From assembly GCA_032716605.1 (NCBI GenBank), contig CM064519.1:29219943-29283942 (forward strand): 64,000 bases of DNA, in the 5' to 3' direction. Source of the stretch: Paralithodes platypus (Eukaryota > Arthropoda > Malacostraca > Decapoda > Lithodidae). Position 1 is the stretch's first letter. Every line of letters begins with the position of its first letter. A model generated the notes under the pieces. That model was given only the letters and a program-made list of their open reading frames with translations, had not been told where the DNA came from and searched no databases. A program made the position numbers and the translations under genes. This document shows, one piece after another, positions 26,363-36,417 of this stretch.

Positions 26363-26930
26363 AGTATAATTGCTTCCAGAGATTAACATATTTTTTCCAT
26401 CACCAAACAAACAGACAAATAAGTTAAAACACAAAAGAGGCAAAGCAATCTAGCAAACACACAACCGAGCGGTTAAGCAAAGGCGGGTTGTCCTTGACCA
26501 GTACCACCTCATATAAAAACAATGTAAACCACAGCTATAAATAACAACAAGCAATGCAACAACAATAATACAAACATATTAACATAAACCAACATGGTAT
26601 ACAAAATAATATGAACCACAATATCAAAGACAGAGAGGAAGAAGAGGAATACAAAAAGTAAGAGGGAAAGAAGAAGACAGGTTAATGAAGAAGTCAGAGA
26701 GAAAGAGAAAAGAAGAAAGCCATAGCCATAAGAATAACAAAATACCAAATAGAAACAAATAAAGAATTCGGGAGTAAGAATGAAGGAAGAAACACAAGGA
26801 AAAGAACACAAGACAAGGAAGAAGGCAGTACATATTAATCTAGAAAAATGAATGAGAACGAAAAAACTCAATATTAAGAAACAAAAACAACATTAAAAAG
26901 AAAACGGGATACCAGTATTAACCACAAACA
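26363..26930. other. A-rich unique sequence
   Basis: Strongly A-rich plus strand. The 120-codon hydrophobic minus ORF (26509..26871) is a Leu/Phe/Ser run expected from T-rich DNA and has no domain. Confidence 0.4.
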
Positions 26931-27170
26931 ATAACGACAGCAGGAGCAACATCATCATCATCAACGGTAACAGCAACAAAAACAACATCATCATCATCGT
27001 CATCAACGGTAACAACATCATCATCAACAACGGTAACAGCAACTATAACACCAACAAAACCAACATCATAATCATAATCATCATCATCATCATCAACGGT
27101 AACAACAACTAAAACAACAACACCAATATCATCAGCGGTAACAGCAACAACACCAACACCAACAACAACA
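26930..27170. repeat. CAA/CAT trinucleotide tract
   Basis: Alternating AACAACA and ATCATCATC blocks with recurring CAACGGTAACA words, a degenerate compound trinucleotide repeat. Confidence 0.9.
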
Positions 27171-27317
27171 ATTTACACGAGATGCTCCAAAATATGCGCA
27201 GAGTTGTCTTCATAATTATACAATCTTGGTTTGTCGTTTGAGAGACTACAGTGGAGAGTAACAAAATTATTCCTATATAGACTAAGAAATAAATAAATAC
27301 AAAGAAAGTTTTAAAGT

Positions 27318-27585
27318 TTGTATCTGTTTAGCTTAGCAAAGTGTAGGCTAAGAAGGGACCTAGTTAATGTGCTTAAAATAATTAAAGGTATTGACAATAT
27401 GGATGTCAACAAATACTTCACAATTGATCACTCAAATTACACTAGAGGAAATGGTTGTAATCTAATTGGAAAGCCTTTTCACTCACATGAGCAAAACATT
27501 GATTTCTTAATCAAGTGGTAAACTTATGGAAGGGACTATCTAGTAGTATCATTAGATGTAGTATTGTTCAAACTTTAAATAAACT
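27318..27585 (+). pseudogene. LINE reverse transcriptase C-terminal remnant
   Basis: The frame reads FSLAKCRLRRDLVNVLKIIK, then GIDNMDVNKYFTIDHSNYTR and GNGCNLIGKPF. After a frameshift near 27505 it continues QVVNLWKGLSSSIIRCSIVQ, then a stop. This is the conserved tail of jockey/CR1-type LINE ORF2 proteins: RLRGDL--FKI--G-D, then K-F in the middle, and a W--LP-like motif changed here to W-GLS. The RT catalytic part is absent. It is related in class to the 1553 remnant but not close in sequence. Confidence 0.85.
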
Positions 27586-28357
27586 GACTAGATAAGTATC
27601 TTGCTCTTTTCCTTCGATTAACTGCGCTTACAAACGAATACCACCACTTCATACTGAGCTATCCTTTCCTGTGTTCACATACGATCAGTAGTTTAGTTAC
27701 GAGCAGTCTCGTAAGGATCAATATATCTGTTGTTGCTTGTTTTCCTTTGTATTCCTTTGTTTCAGGCCTAGATATTTTGATCTTTCCTCCCAGGCTTTGA
27801 CTGCGTACGAGCATTATGCATGCAAACGAGCGTCTGTGGGTATGTGTGTGGTTTTGTGTGTCTTTGTTTTGTGTGAGTGTTTTGTGGATTTATCTATGTT
27901 TTCATTGTGTGGGTTTGTTGGTGTGTACTTGTGGAGAGAAAGAGAGAGTGTGTGTGTGTGTGAGAGAGAGAGAGCAAGCCACAAGAAACCCTTTCCTCGC
28001 GGGTCCTCTCGATCATAGTCCCAACAAATGTGTTCTGTAGCCCGTCAGCTTCCGACTCACACTCTCTCTCTCACTCTCTCTTTCTCTCTCTCTCTCTCTC
28101 TGTCTTCACTTCACCGAGTGCCTTTTAAAGCTAATTATACCATACACAAATACAACACATACGGAAATACACAAAACACAAGTGAATTATTTCTTATTAT
28201 TTATCATTAAAGAATATGGCCTTTAGTTAATTACTACTATTATAATAATAGACATAAAGACATTCAGTAACCAAAGGTAATAGTGTCGTACCTACTGTTG
28301 GTAATAATAGTTAGCCTTGGTGACTATGTTTAGTAATGGTCAACTATCCCGTGGGCT
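27586..28357. other. Unique sequence with short GT/GA and CT patches
   Basis: TTTCCTTTGTATTCCTTTG near 27740 echoes a GTACAAAGG-type word at 11672, 22765 and 56345. Short (GT)n(GA)n and (CT)n patches lie at 27945-27975 and 28063-28102. No gene recognised. Confidence 0.4.
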
Positions 28358-28670
28358 TTAAAGGGAGGTGGCTGGTTCTTCTGGACCCCTTCTTCATTAT
28401 CTTTAGCGCCATTAGTTTTCATATTTAAAGACGTCCGGCCCATTAGTTTGGCGATTTGAAGACCTTCCACCCCATTTCTTTGTCAATATTTAGACCTTTC
28501 GTGCCATGCAGGTGTCGATTTTTCCTGGCGAGCGATGGCGAACCAGTAATTTAGGAGGAAACCGAAAAATGTAGGGTGGTTTCATAAGGTTGATGGAGGT
28601 CTAGGAAGGAAACTAAATAAATAATAGATAACTAAATATATTGACCAATAAATATACCCTTCCCCCCTTT
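28358..28670 (+). mobile_element. Group A TTAA-MITE
   Basis: Starts TTAAAGGGAGGTGGC. It has GCGCCATTAGTTTTC, GGCCCATTAGTTTGGCG, GTGTCGATTTTTCCTGGCG and AGCGATGGCGAACC. It ends near CCTTCCCCCCTTT. The CCGGCC hairpin and ATTTTTC arm are deleted, leaving only CCGAAAAATGTAG. Confidence 0.8.
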
Positions 28671-28768
28671 GGCATTTTGAAATGAGTAAATATATTCATA
28701 AGTTTTAAAATAGTTACCGTACATATTTTTATCAAGGCTGCACTCACATCGATCATTTCGGACTGATC

Positions 28769-28933
28769 AAACTTAGTAAGCTGTACAGTATATCCGTATG
28801 ACCTTCAGCCACAACGTTCCCCTAAACTTAGTAAGCTGTACAGTATATCCGTATGACCTTCAGCCACAACGTTCCCCTAAACTTAGTAAGCTGTACAGTA
28901 TATCCGTATGACCTTCAGCCACAACGTTCCCCT
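28769..28933. repeat. 55-bp minisatellite, 3 copies
   Basis: AAACTTAGTAAGCTGTACAG starts at 28769, 28824 and 28879, with identical units. Confidence 0.96.
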
Positions 28934-29020
28934 AAGTGTTTGGGCGTGTAGTGAAAGGCAAATATAGGATACAACAATATATATGTCTTAATTTAGGACA
29001 GACCGGTGTTTTTTAACTCT

Positions 29021-29219
<199 letters not shown>

Positions 29220-29599
29220 TTGCAAAACTCATATATTAGTTGACACCCCTGCCTCATTGCTTGTATCACTATTGCACACAAGTAAGTTTAAACATTTAAT
29301 CACCTCTCTCTCTCTCTCTCTCTTTCTCAAGGGCCTGGAGTTATTTATAAGGGGCTCCAGTCCTGATGCTCGTCTTGACTTAAAGTGTGCTGGTTAAATA
29401 ATCAAGAATGGTTGATAGGAACTGAAGTTCTAATTAACTAACTAACTAACTCTAACACACACACACACACATACTTTATCTCTCTATCTCTCTCTCAACC
29501 ACAGCCACACACCACTCCTGACTTTCACCAATTTCCCCGCTTGAGGGCTGTCGCTCATCCTCTCTGTCAGTCCATAACTACTCTTAGTTAACGCCATTT

Positions 29600-29850
29600 G
29601 GACCTAGAGAGATATTTTCGCTCCATTTGTTTGAGGATCTTAAGGCGTTCTACCCAATAAATTTTCTCGTAATAAGACGCAATAAGACGATTTTTTTTCT
29701 TCTCGGTGAGTGATTGCATGCCTGTGACTTAAAAGTAATCTGTGTTTTCAACCGGGATTTTTTTTCTGTCGAAAAATGTACAAGTATATATATCGAAGGG
29801 GGTGTTTTGGTGGTGTCTTTTTAAGCTTGATAGGGAGCAAAAAAAAAAAA
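29600..29850 (+). mobile_element. Group A TTAA-MITE, strongly decayed
   Basis: CTCCATTTGTTTGAGGATC, AAGGCGTTCTACCCAATAA, TTTTCTGTCGAAAAATGTAC and TTTTTAAGCTTGATAGGG keep the group A order. The GCGAGCGATAGCGAGC core is reduced to GAGTGATTGCATGCC. Ends are not defined. Confidence 0.6.
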
Positions 29851-30284
29851 AAATAATAATAATTAAAAAATAAATAAATAAATATATACACAAAATCTCC
29901 CCCCCCCTTATTTCTGTGTTCACATACTTCTTGCAACGTTACAATTTTAATTATAAAATATGTAAACAAAAAATTATTCGTAGATGTGTTACTTCTGTCA
30001 TTATACCAAGCGAACTAGTTGAATCTGGAGTGTTTATTACATGAAAGATAACTGAATACTAATACCAATGCATTTCAATATTCGTTCATCTTTGCATATG
30101 ATTAACTATTGTAGGCTATATACCCATTGTGTTCCTTCTTTTTGTAGTATAACAGTCTATACACCACTTATACCTTTAGGCACAATTTTCATTCATACAA
30201 AAGTATTGAAAAGTTGAGATTCCATTAAAAAAACACACATACCTGTATATATATATATATATATATATTCTGACATACGGAGCC

Positions 30285-30720
30285 CTGTATGTTAATTTAG
30301 AGTTAGAATTAAGAGTTGAAGGAGTGTCAAACTACCCAAGCGGCGAAGCAGACTAGCGAGCGAACCAGCGAGTGGGAAACCAGATCGTCCGCATACCAGC
30401 AAACAAGCCTTCACACCTGCGTGCGTCATAGGGGACCCTGCAAACTACTTCGATGACCCGATGACCCGACGCTATGATCGACGCCAGGAGCCCCCATTGG
30501 ACCACGCACCTGTTATGCAACTCGAGGAGCTATGATACGAGCGCGCACCATCACTCGCCTCCTGATTCGTTCCTACACCATCATTGTTTAGTATATAAGA
30601 CCCGAGTTGTGGGCATTCAAATCAGTCTCATTTGGAGTTGGGGAAGGTGAACTTGCAGCTGGAGGAAGACAGGGTGAAGTATTATAATGGGATTGTGACT
30701 GTCAGTCAGATTATATAAGT
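30285..30720 (+). other. GC-richer island in AT-rich DNA with a core promoter (possible LTR or gene 5' end)
   Basis: The part from 30330 to 30600 is clearly more GC-rich than the flanking kilobases. It includes GCGAAGCAGACTAGCGAGCG and GACCCGATGACCCGACGC. It leads into a TATA box and initiator (separate entry), then a purine-rich leader. A candidate 5' splice site AGGGTGAAGT lies at about 30670. Downstream come a 45-bp tandem repeat and AT-rich DNA without long ORFs. An LTR with pol II signals or the first exon of a host gene are both possible. Confidence 0.4.
30592..30627 (+). promoter_or_regulatory. TATA box plus arthropod-type initiator
   Basis: TATATAA at 30592-30598 is followed by TCAGTC at 30622-30627. 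This initiator matches the arthropod TCAGTY consensus, and its A (30624) is 32 bp after the first T of TATA, the expected spacing. The two elements at correct spacing in a GC-richer island support a real pol II start. I see no good downstream promoter element. Confidence 0.55.
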
Positions 30721-30777
30721 GTGTGTTAAGTGTGTTCGGTGTAAACACTTACGTTATGTTTGTTAGTGAGATATGTG

Positions 30778-30912
30778 ATTGGGAATTAACGTTAACGCTA
30801 CTATTATGTGCTTAACTATTTGATTGCGAATTAACGTTAACGCTACTATTATGTGCTTAACTATTTCATTGCGAATTAACGTTAACGCTACTATTTTGTA
30901 CTTAACTATTTT
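30778..30912. repeat. 45-bp minisatellite, 3 copies
   Basis: AATTAACGTTAACGCTACTA starts at 30784, 30829 and 30874. Each unit contains the palindrome TTAACGTTAA. Confidence 0.95.
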
Positions 30913-31831
30913 AGTTGACTAACTTGTGGACTAAAGCAACTCTTTAAGCAATTGGGTTATGATGAAAGTAATACTATTGTTTTATATTAATACTTACGAG
31001 TTATTTAATTTTCTTTTAATTAAGCTTACATTGATTTACGGTGCTTAGTACGGTGATCTTATTGTCTCATATTAGTAATATCGCCTTAGACTACCATGGC
31101 TGTATTAATATTACTTCTAGTGATTTCCTAAGCTGAAGAAAATTCTTTTAGCTTCAAAATATATTTTGCTTTTCATATTATTTGAGTGAGACCTGAATCG
31201 AATCTATGAAGCGATCCTGTAACTTAATTTACTCATAATCAAACCTCAATGTTACGTGGTTAAGAAATACATTTAACTAATTATTAAAGATATATCTAAA
31301 TTTGTATGTGACTTTGATATAAATCCTGATGATAATAATAATATAATACTGTTAACGTAAGACAAGAACCAAGAATAATTACATTAAATATAAATAAAAG
31401 GACATATAAGAAAACTATCTATTCATTTCAAAAAGGGTAAGAGACAGAAATATTCTTACTTTAATATTTATCTTTCAAGACTTTTTATAGAATTAATAGT
31501 CCTTCTTTAGGTTTAACTTATTCGGTTCATAACCATAGCCTACTAAGCTTCGGTTAATTAAATAATAATTCTTTATAAATACTACATGACTTTAATTAGT
31601 TTCAGTATTTTTCATAATTAAAGAGTATCAGTCAATAAAGGATACCAAGTCCTAAGATCCAAAAGGAAAGGAAGCAACAAAAGGAAATAATTTTATTAGA
31701 TTTTACTTTTGTTTTGCCTTCAGCTGACTGATACCTTAATATATATCTCTGTGCTATCTAGATTCATCAAGTTAACCACTTGAGGATCAAGATACGTAAC
31801 AATATATATATATATATATATTCGAATAGAA
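30913..31831. other. AT-rich sequence, no gene recognised
   Basis: No element ends or ORFs. A short (TA)n lies at 31802-31821. Confidence 0.45.

Positions 31832-31891
<60 letters not shown>
31832..31891. repeat. (CT)n microsatellite
   Basis: A pure CT array of about 29 units. Confidence 0.96.
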
Positions 31892-31895
<4 letters not shown>

Positions 31896-32007
31896 GCATC
31901 TGTCGCCTAAAAATGCCTGGGTATGAAGGGACTTTAAAAAACCCTCCTCCATCAAGCAGTGACTGGTGGGGTGTGAACGGATATATGTATGGGGGTGATC
32001 TGCATTT

Positions 32008-32345
32008 GTTGTCTCCATTTCTCTCTTTCTCCGGCTTGTATCCATTCGGCCCCATTCAGCCTACTTTTTAAAGAAGTTTATCCCCATCCAGGTGTCGATT
32101 TATTACTGGCCAGCGATAGCAAGCCAGCATTGTATGGAGAAACCCGGCTTCACCGGAGACATTTTTTTATCGACAATTATACAAATTTAACCTGCTGTCA
32201 AAAACAATATATAAAAAATGTTGGCTCGCTACCGCTCGCCATGAAAAAATCGACACCTGGATGGGGATAAACGTCTTCAAACAGTAGGCTGAAAGGGGCA
32301 GAATGGATACAACCCAGAGAGAGAGGGAGAGAAATAGAAGGAAAA
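32008..32345 (+). mobile_element. Group B foldback MITE, copy 3
   Basis: Left arm TTGTATCCATTCGGCCCC, GTTTATCCCCATCC, CAGCGATAGCAAGCCAGC, GGCTTCACCGGAGAC. Inverted right arm TTGGCTCGCTACCGCTCGCC, GGATGGGGATAAACGTC, GGGCAGAATGGATACAAC. The outer TTAAGGGG end is missing on the left. Confidence 0.85.
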
Positions 32346-32533
32346 AACGAGGTAGGCCCCCTGAAGAGTCCTATTGGGTAACGCTCACAACGGACAACGG
32401 ACCGGACAACGGACGTGGGGCTAGTACGAAAAATCAGATACAAGTACATGACGACTACATTGGTGAGAAATTGCCTCCAGTTCATAGAAAACACAGGAAT
32501 TTGTTTATTTGTTAATTTATGTATGCATATATT

Positions 32534-32977
32534 AATATATTATTTTAATTTCCTTCGAAGACCTCCATCAACCTTTTAAAAATACCCCCAAGACACATTT
32601 TCGAAATACATTTCTATATTTTTCGGTAGACAAATTTCTCCTAAATTACAGGCTTGTTATCGCTCGCCAGGAACAAATAGACGGTGACCGGTCAACTCAA
32701 CCAGTAGACCATTTCAACCAGTAGCTCTCAACCAGTAGCTCTCAACCAGTACCAAATCAACCAATACGGTTAGGTTAGTACTATATTTTGGCACTGGTTT
32801 GGTTGGTCTTGGTTGATTTGGTACTGGTTGAGAGCTACTGGTTGAAATGGTCTACTGGTTGAGATGACATGGAACCCAAATAGACATCATAATGGCACAA
32901 GAGTTCCTAAAATCGCTAGATAATGGGGCTAAACATGAGGGAGAAGGTTGTCCAGAAAATAATAAACCTTCCCTTAA
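32534..32977 (-). mobile_element. Group A TTAA-MITE, interrupted by another element
   Basis: Minus-strand group A sequence: ACCTCCATCAACC, TTTTTCGGTAGAC and CAGGCTTGTTATCGCTCGCC, then after the insertion AATGGCACAAG, AAATCGCTAGATAATGGGGC and AACATGAGGGAGAAGG. It ends ACCTTCCCTTAA at 32974-32977. The insertion 32683-32876 splits it. Confidence 0.85.
32683..32876. mobile_element. 194-bp foldback element with 9-bp target duplication
   Basis: CAAATAGAC is duplicated at 32674-32682 and 32877-32885. Long inverted arms lie at 32696-32764 and 32809-32863 (ACTGGTTGAGAGCTACTGG on the right). They match perfectly except for a 14-bp duplication (AGCTCTCAACCAGT) in the left arm. Weaker homology reaches the ends. 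Long terminal inverted repeats with a 9-bp target duplication are typical of Mutator-like MITEs, so that is the likeliest class. There is no coding capacity. Confidence 0.85.
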
Positions 32978-33189
32978 AGAGTTGGAGAGGTGTCATACGT
33001 GCATAGTGGTAAATTCCTGGGTATAAATGGGCTTTGGAGGGAAAAAATAAATTATGCATCGTGTCTTTGATGTCCCTTTCATCGAAGTTTCTAAATACTT
33101 ATTTTTTTCTCTCTCAGTCTTCTCACAAAGGTCTTTTTAAAGGGGGCACGGAGGGAGGCTGGAGATTCATATGCCATTTTAAAAGCTTA

Positions 33190-33218
33190 CTACTCAGCTC
33201 CCCCCCCCCCCCTCCCTC

Positions 33219-33281
<63 letters not shown>
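33190..33281. repeat. Poly(C)/CCCT run and (CT)n microsatellite
   Basis: A C-rich run with CCTCCCTCCC at 33198-33220 is followed by a pure CT array at 33223-33281. Confidence 0.95.
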
Positions 33282-33285
<4 letters not shown>

Positions 33286-33462
33286 TCCACAGTTGGAACA
33301 CTGTCAATTGGCAGCATGAGGACAATTATAATACCATTTATCAATCAGAAGATCCAAGTGTTGATGGGAACACCACCTAATACTAAATAGTGATGCCGCA
33401 CCAGGATCCGGTCACTTCGCTCACAAGTGTTTCACCTGCGTTCACTTAACCCTCATCCAGAG

Positions 33463-33665
33463 TTAACCCTCTCTGTATCGGTGACGTCGTTTTAATTTGA
33501 TTTAAGCTACATTTAGACGATTTCATAAAGCTTAAAATGAATATGTGGTAGCTAAAAGGATGATTGGAGATAGTTTGTAGCTAGATGTCGTTCCTAAACT
33601 GAATAAAATCGTCTAAATATAGCTATACAAAATGAAAAAGATGTCGTTAGTACAGAATGGGTTAA
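33463..33665 (+). mobile_element. Group D TTAA-MITE
   Basis: TTAACCCTCTCTGTATCGG at the left and CAGAATGGGTTAA at the right. The inner inverted pair is TTTAGACGATTTCAT / AAATCGTCTAAATATAGC. It is close to the copy at 61524 (GTGACGTCGTTTTAATTTG compared with GCGACGTCTTTCTTAGTTTA). Confidence 0.85.
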
Positions 33666-33746
33666 TTCACCACAAGTGCCTTTACTTCTTCAGAACGGTA
33701 ATGCCATTGTCATTACATACTGGCTAGAGTCATAGACACGTAGGGC

Positions 33747-34075
33747 TTAAGGGGAGATTTCCACTCGAGAGATTTTTTTCTGGACCCCTTTCTCCCTCAT
33801 GTTTAGCCCCATTGCTTTTGAGATTTTAAGACGTTTGCCCTAGTAGTTTGGACATTTTAAGACATTTTGCCCCATTACTGTCAATTTTAAGACCTTTCGT
33901 GCCATGAAGGTGTCGATTTTTGAGCGATAGCGAGCCTGTTATTTAAGAGCAACCGGCCTCCGGCCGGGACATTTTTCTACCGAAAAATTTACAAATTTAT
34001 CTTGAAAGGGGGTCTAGGGGGTGTAATTTTAAGCTTGATGAAAATGTAGGCAACAAACTATATACCTCCCCTTAA
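33747..34075 (+). mobile_element. Group A TTAA-MITE, well preserved
   Basis: Starts TTAAGGGGAGATTTCC and ends TATACCTCCCCTTAA, 329 bp. It carries three or four CCCATT-centred sub-repeats, GAGCGATAGCGAGCCTG, CCGGCCTCCGGCCGGG and ACATTTTTCTACCGAAAAAT. Its right TTAA is the left TTAA of the group C element that follows. Confidence 0.93.
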
Positions 34076-34303
34076 CCCTTTCACGCACATATGACGCAGA
34101 GGTTGCCAGATTAGCAATAAGAAATAGTTCTCTCACTCTTATAATTACCTCTCCAAAATTAGTTTTCTGCCCACAGCTAACTCAAAGACAACTGCAGAGG
34201 TTGAAGTAACTAAACTAAAGGTTTCTAAATACCCCTGATGGTAACAAAGGTTTAAAGTATCCCCAATAGGCTCAAAATCGCGTCATATGTCGGAGAGGGT
34301 TAA
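34072..34303 (+). mobile_element. Group C TTAA-MITE, copy 2
   Basis: Starts TTAACCCTTTCACGCACA and ends TGTCGGAGAGGGTTAA. The body matches 20446 closely (GAGGTTGCCAGATTAGC, CTGCCCACAGCTAACTC). It shares the TTAA at 34072-34075 with the upstream group A element. Confidence 0.92.
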
Positions 34304-34439
34304 GAACCAAGTCTAGGAAATAAAAAAGGTAAATTCCCTCCTAATAAAGCATCACATGTCCATAGGTCTCTACTAAGTTGCACAAAATTGCTTAATGATA
34401 GCTAACATGAAATTTAAAAAATGTGGCTCTGCAATATAT

Positions 34440-34705
34440 AGGGGAAAACCCTAAGCTTGCTTTAGCCTAACCTAAGACTAACCTTGTCATAATTTAGCAA
34501 ATCACATTTTGGCTAAAGTTAATTTACGTTGATTTAGCCTAATCTTAATTTATCATTAATCAAACTAAACTTCAAATAATGTCCGTCAATCAAATCAAGC
34601 TTTAAGTCTGAAGCAATATAGAACTGACTAAGATTATCTCATTTTAGCTTGACCTTAGCCTAACCTAAATCAATCTTTAACTAAATCTAACCTAACCAAC
34701 TTCAA
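34440..34705. repeat. Degenerate CCTAA/TTTAGCC-rich stretch
   Basis: CCTAACCTAAG near 34467, CCTAACCTAAAT near 34671 and CTAACCTAACC near 34690 lie among TTTAGCCTAA-like words. The arthropod telomere unit is TTAGG (CCTAA). This could be a decayed interstitial telomere-like tract or an unrelated simple repeat. The rest of 34304-34842 shows nothing else. Confidence 0.4.
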
Positions 34706-34842
34706 TGTGTGGACGGAATAACTTTACTATGCGAGAAGAAAGAGGACTTAAGGAGGCAGGGTTATATATATACTGAAAGAGTAATAATCGTGTAGGATTA
34801 GCTTGGAATAAAGTAGAAATATGCGTCAGCGTACTGAAAGGC

Positions 34843-35048
34843 TTAACCCCTTCAGCACCTTCTTACCTTTGATTCTGACTAAATTAAATCAATTGATGCC
34901 ATTGAAGAAGGACTCATATGTTACTAAGAGGGTTAATTGAAATCATATTTACCCCTTTGAGTCACATAGGTAGATTACAAACAAAAGAAAATCGTCTAAT
35001 GATAACCAGACTACTATGCAAATAACGTAATGGCGGTGAAGGGGCTAG
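34843..35048 (+). mobile_element. Group D TTAA-MITE
   Basis: Starts TTAACCCCTTCAGCACC and ends TGGCGGTGAAGGGG, with the last TTAA changed to CTAG. Inside are TTTACCCCTTTGAGTC and AAAATCGTCTAATGATAACC. Confidence 0.85.
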
Positions 35049-35076
35049 TGTAATCTAATCTCCCTGGAACGAAAAG

Positions 35077-35181
35077 TCGGACGAGGGAAATAACTGGTGT
35101 TGGTAACGCCCGCATGCCTGTCTCTTCCCGGTATTGGTGTCAGAGGGAGGGACAGAGACAGACGGTGGCCAAACAAAGGGG
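35077..35181. repeat. Left copy of a 105-bp direct repeat flanking a group B MITE
   Basis: TCGGACGAGGGAAATAACTG through GGCCAAACAAAGGGG recurs at 35493-35599 with a few substitutions. It is far too long for a target-site duplication. It frames the group B element at 35182. Confidence 0.93.
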
Positions 35182-35490
35182 ACTTGTATCCATTTGGCCC
35201 CATTCAGCCAACTGTTTTAAGACGTTTATCCCCATCCAGGTGTCGATTTTTTCCTAGCGAGCGATAGCGAGCCAGCATTGTATTGAGAAATCCGGCATCG
35301 CTGGAGACATTTTTCTATCGAAAAATGTACAAATTTAGCTTGCTGTAAAACACACATATAGTTATATGCTAGCTCGCTACCGCTCCCCAGGAAAATATTG
35401 ACACCTGGATGGGGGTAAAGTCTTAAAACAGTAGGCTGAATGGGGCCGAATGGATACAAGCCAAAGAGAGAGGGAGAGAAAGAGAAAACA
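35182..35490 (+). mobile_element. Group B foldback MITE, copy 4
   Basis: Left arm CTTGTATCCATTTGGCCCC, GTTTATCCCCATCCAGG, GCGAGCGATAGCGAGCCAGC. Inverted right arm GCTAGCTCGCTACCGCTC, GGATGGGGGTAAAG, GGGGCCGAATGGATACAAGC. There is no TTAAGGGG start, and the element joins the 105-bp repeats directly. Confidence 0.87.
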
Positions 35491-35492
35491 GC

Positions 35493-35599
35493 TCGGACGA
35501 GGGAAATAACTGGTGTTGGAAATGCCCGCAAGCCCGTCTCTTCTCGGTATTGGTGTCAGAGGGAGGGACAGAGACAAAGGGTTGGCCAAACAAAGGGGG
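35493..35599. repeat. Right copy of the 105-bp direct repeat
   Basis: Diverged partner of 35077-35181. CGCCCGCATGCCTG there corresponds to TGCCCGCAAGCCCG here. Confidence 0.93.
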
Positions 35600-35644
35600 A
35601 AAAGAAACAGAAAGGGGCGGACCTGAAATATGTGAGCCAATCAT

Positions 35645-35975
35645 AGGTACAGTACTTATGACAGCTCTTGCAATATGGGAGCGAATTTTATGTTCAGTAC
35701 TTATGACAGCTTCTGTAATATGCGAGCGAATCTTAGGTACAGTACTTATGACAGCTCCTGCAATATGGGAGCGAATCTTATGTACAGCACTGTGAGCGAA
35801 TCTTATGTTCAGTACTTATGACAGCTTCTGCAATATGTGAGCCAATCTTATGTACAGTACTGTGAACGAATCTTATGTTCAGTACTTATGACAGCTTCTG
35901 CAATATGTGAGCCAATCTTATGTACAGTACTTATGACAGCTTCTGCAATATGTGAGCGAATTCTATGTTATTATG
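35645..35975. repeat. 45-bp minisatellite, about 7 imperfect copies
   Basis: CAGTACTTATGACAGC occurs at 35650, 35695 and 35740 and then at shorter intervals where units have internal deletions. Each unit includes GCAATATGGGAGCGAATC-type sequence. Confidence 0.9.
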
Positions 35976-36090
35976 TAATGTTTTTCTGACAGCTATATAC
36001 ATAACACAATTATTTATGAGGGTATAACTGTTGATATCATGCTGGCCAATAACGTAACACAGCCATGTGTTTAGTAGATGTGTGTCATTA

Positions 36091-36306
36091 TTAACCTTTT
36101 CAAGATCCGATTACGCGTTTCTTTCCTTTTTTTCTGGCTATTATTAGATGATATTATTCAAATTAGGAAGGGCATGTGGAAGTCAGAGGGATAATTGAGA
36201 TAATATTTGCCCTTATAATTCCCCCAGATCTTTCCTAAACTGTTTTTAATCGTCTAATGATAGCCAGAATGAACTGTCAAAATGCGTCATGATCCCAAGG
36301 GATTAA
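36091..36306 (+). mobile_element. Group D TTAA-MITE
   Basis: TTAACCTTTTCAAGATCCG to GATCCCAAGGGATTAA, with ATTACGCGTTT / AAATGCGTCATGATCC near the ends. Internal CTGGCTATTATTAGATGA pairs with ATCGTCTAATGATAGCCAG. Confidence 0.88.
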
Positions 36307-36417
36307 TGAGGATGAAATGGGTCGAATAATAATAATGATATACTGTACATTACTGTAATGCCCGGATCGCTAGTAAATATACAACACATGCAAGAGACGG
36401 ACTTAACTGTAGACAAA

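Noticed and set aside
26509..26871. 120-codon hydrophobic minus-strand ORF as a membrane protein
   Set aside because: T-rich DNA encodes Leu/Phe/Ser runs by composition. The overlapping frame gives a similar hydrophobic peptide and there is no family similarity I recognise.
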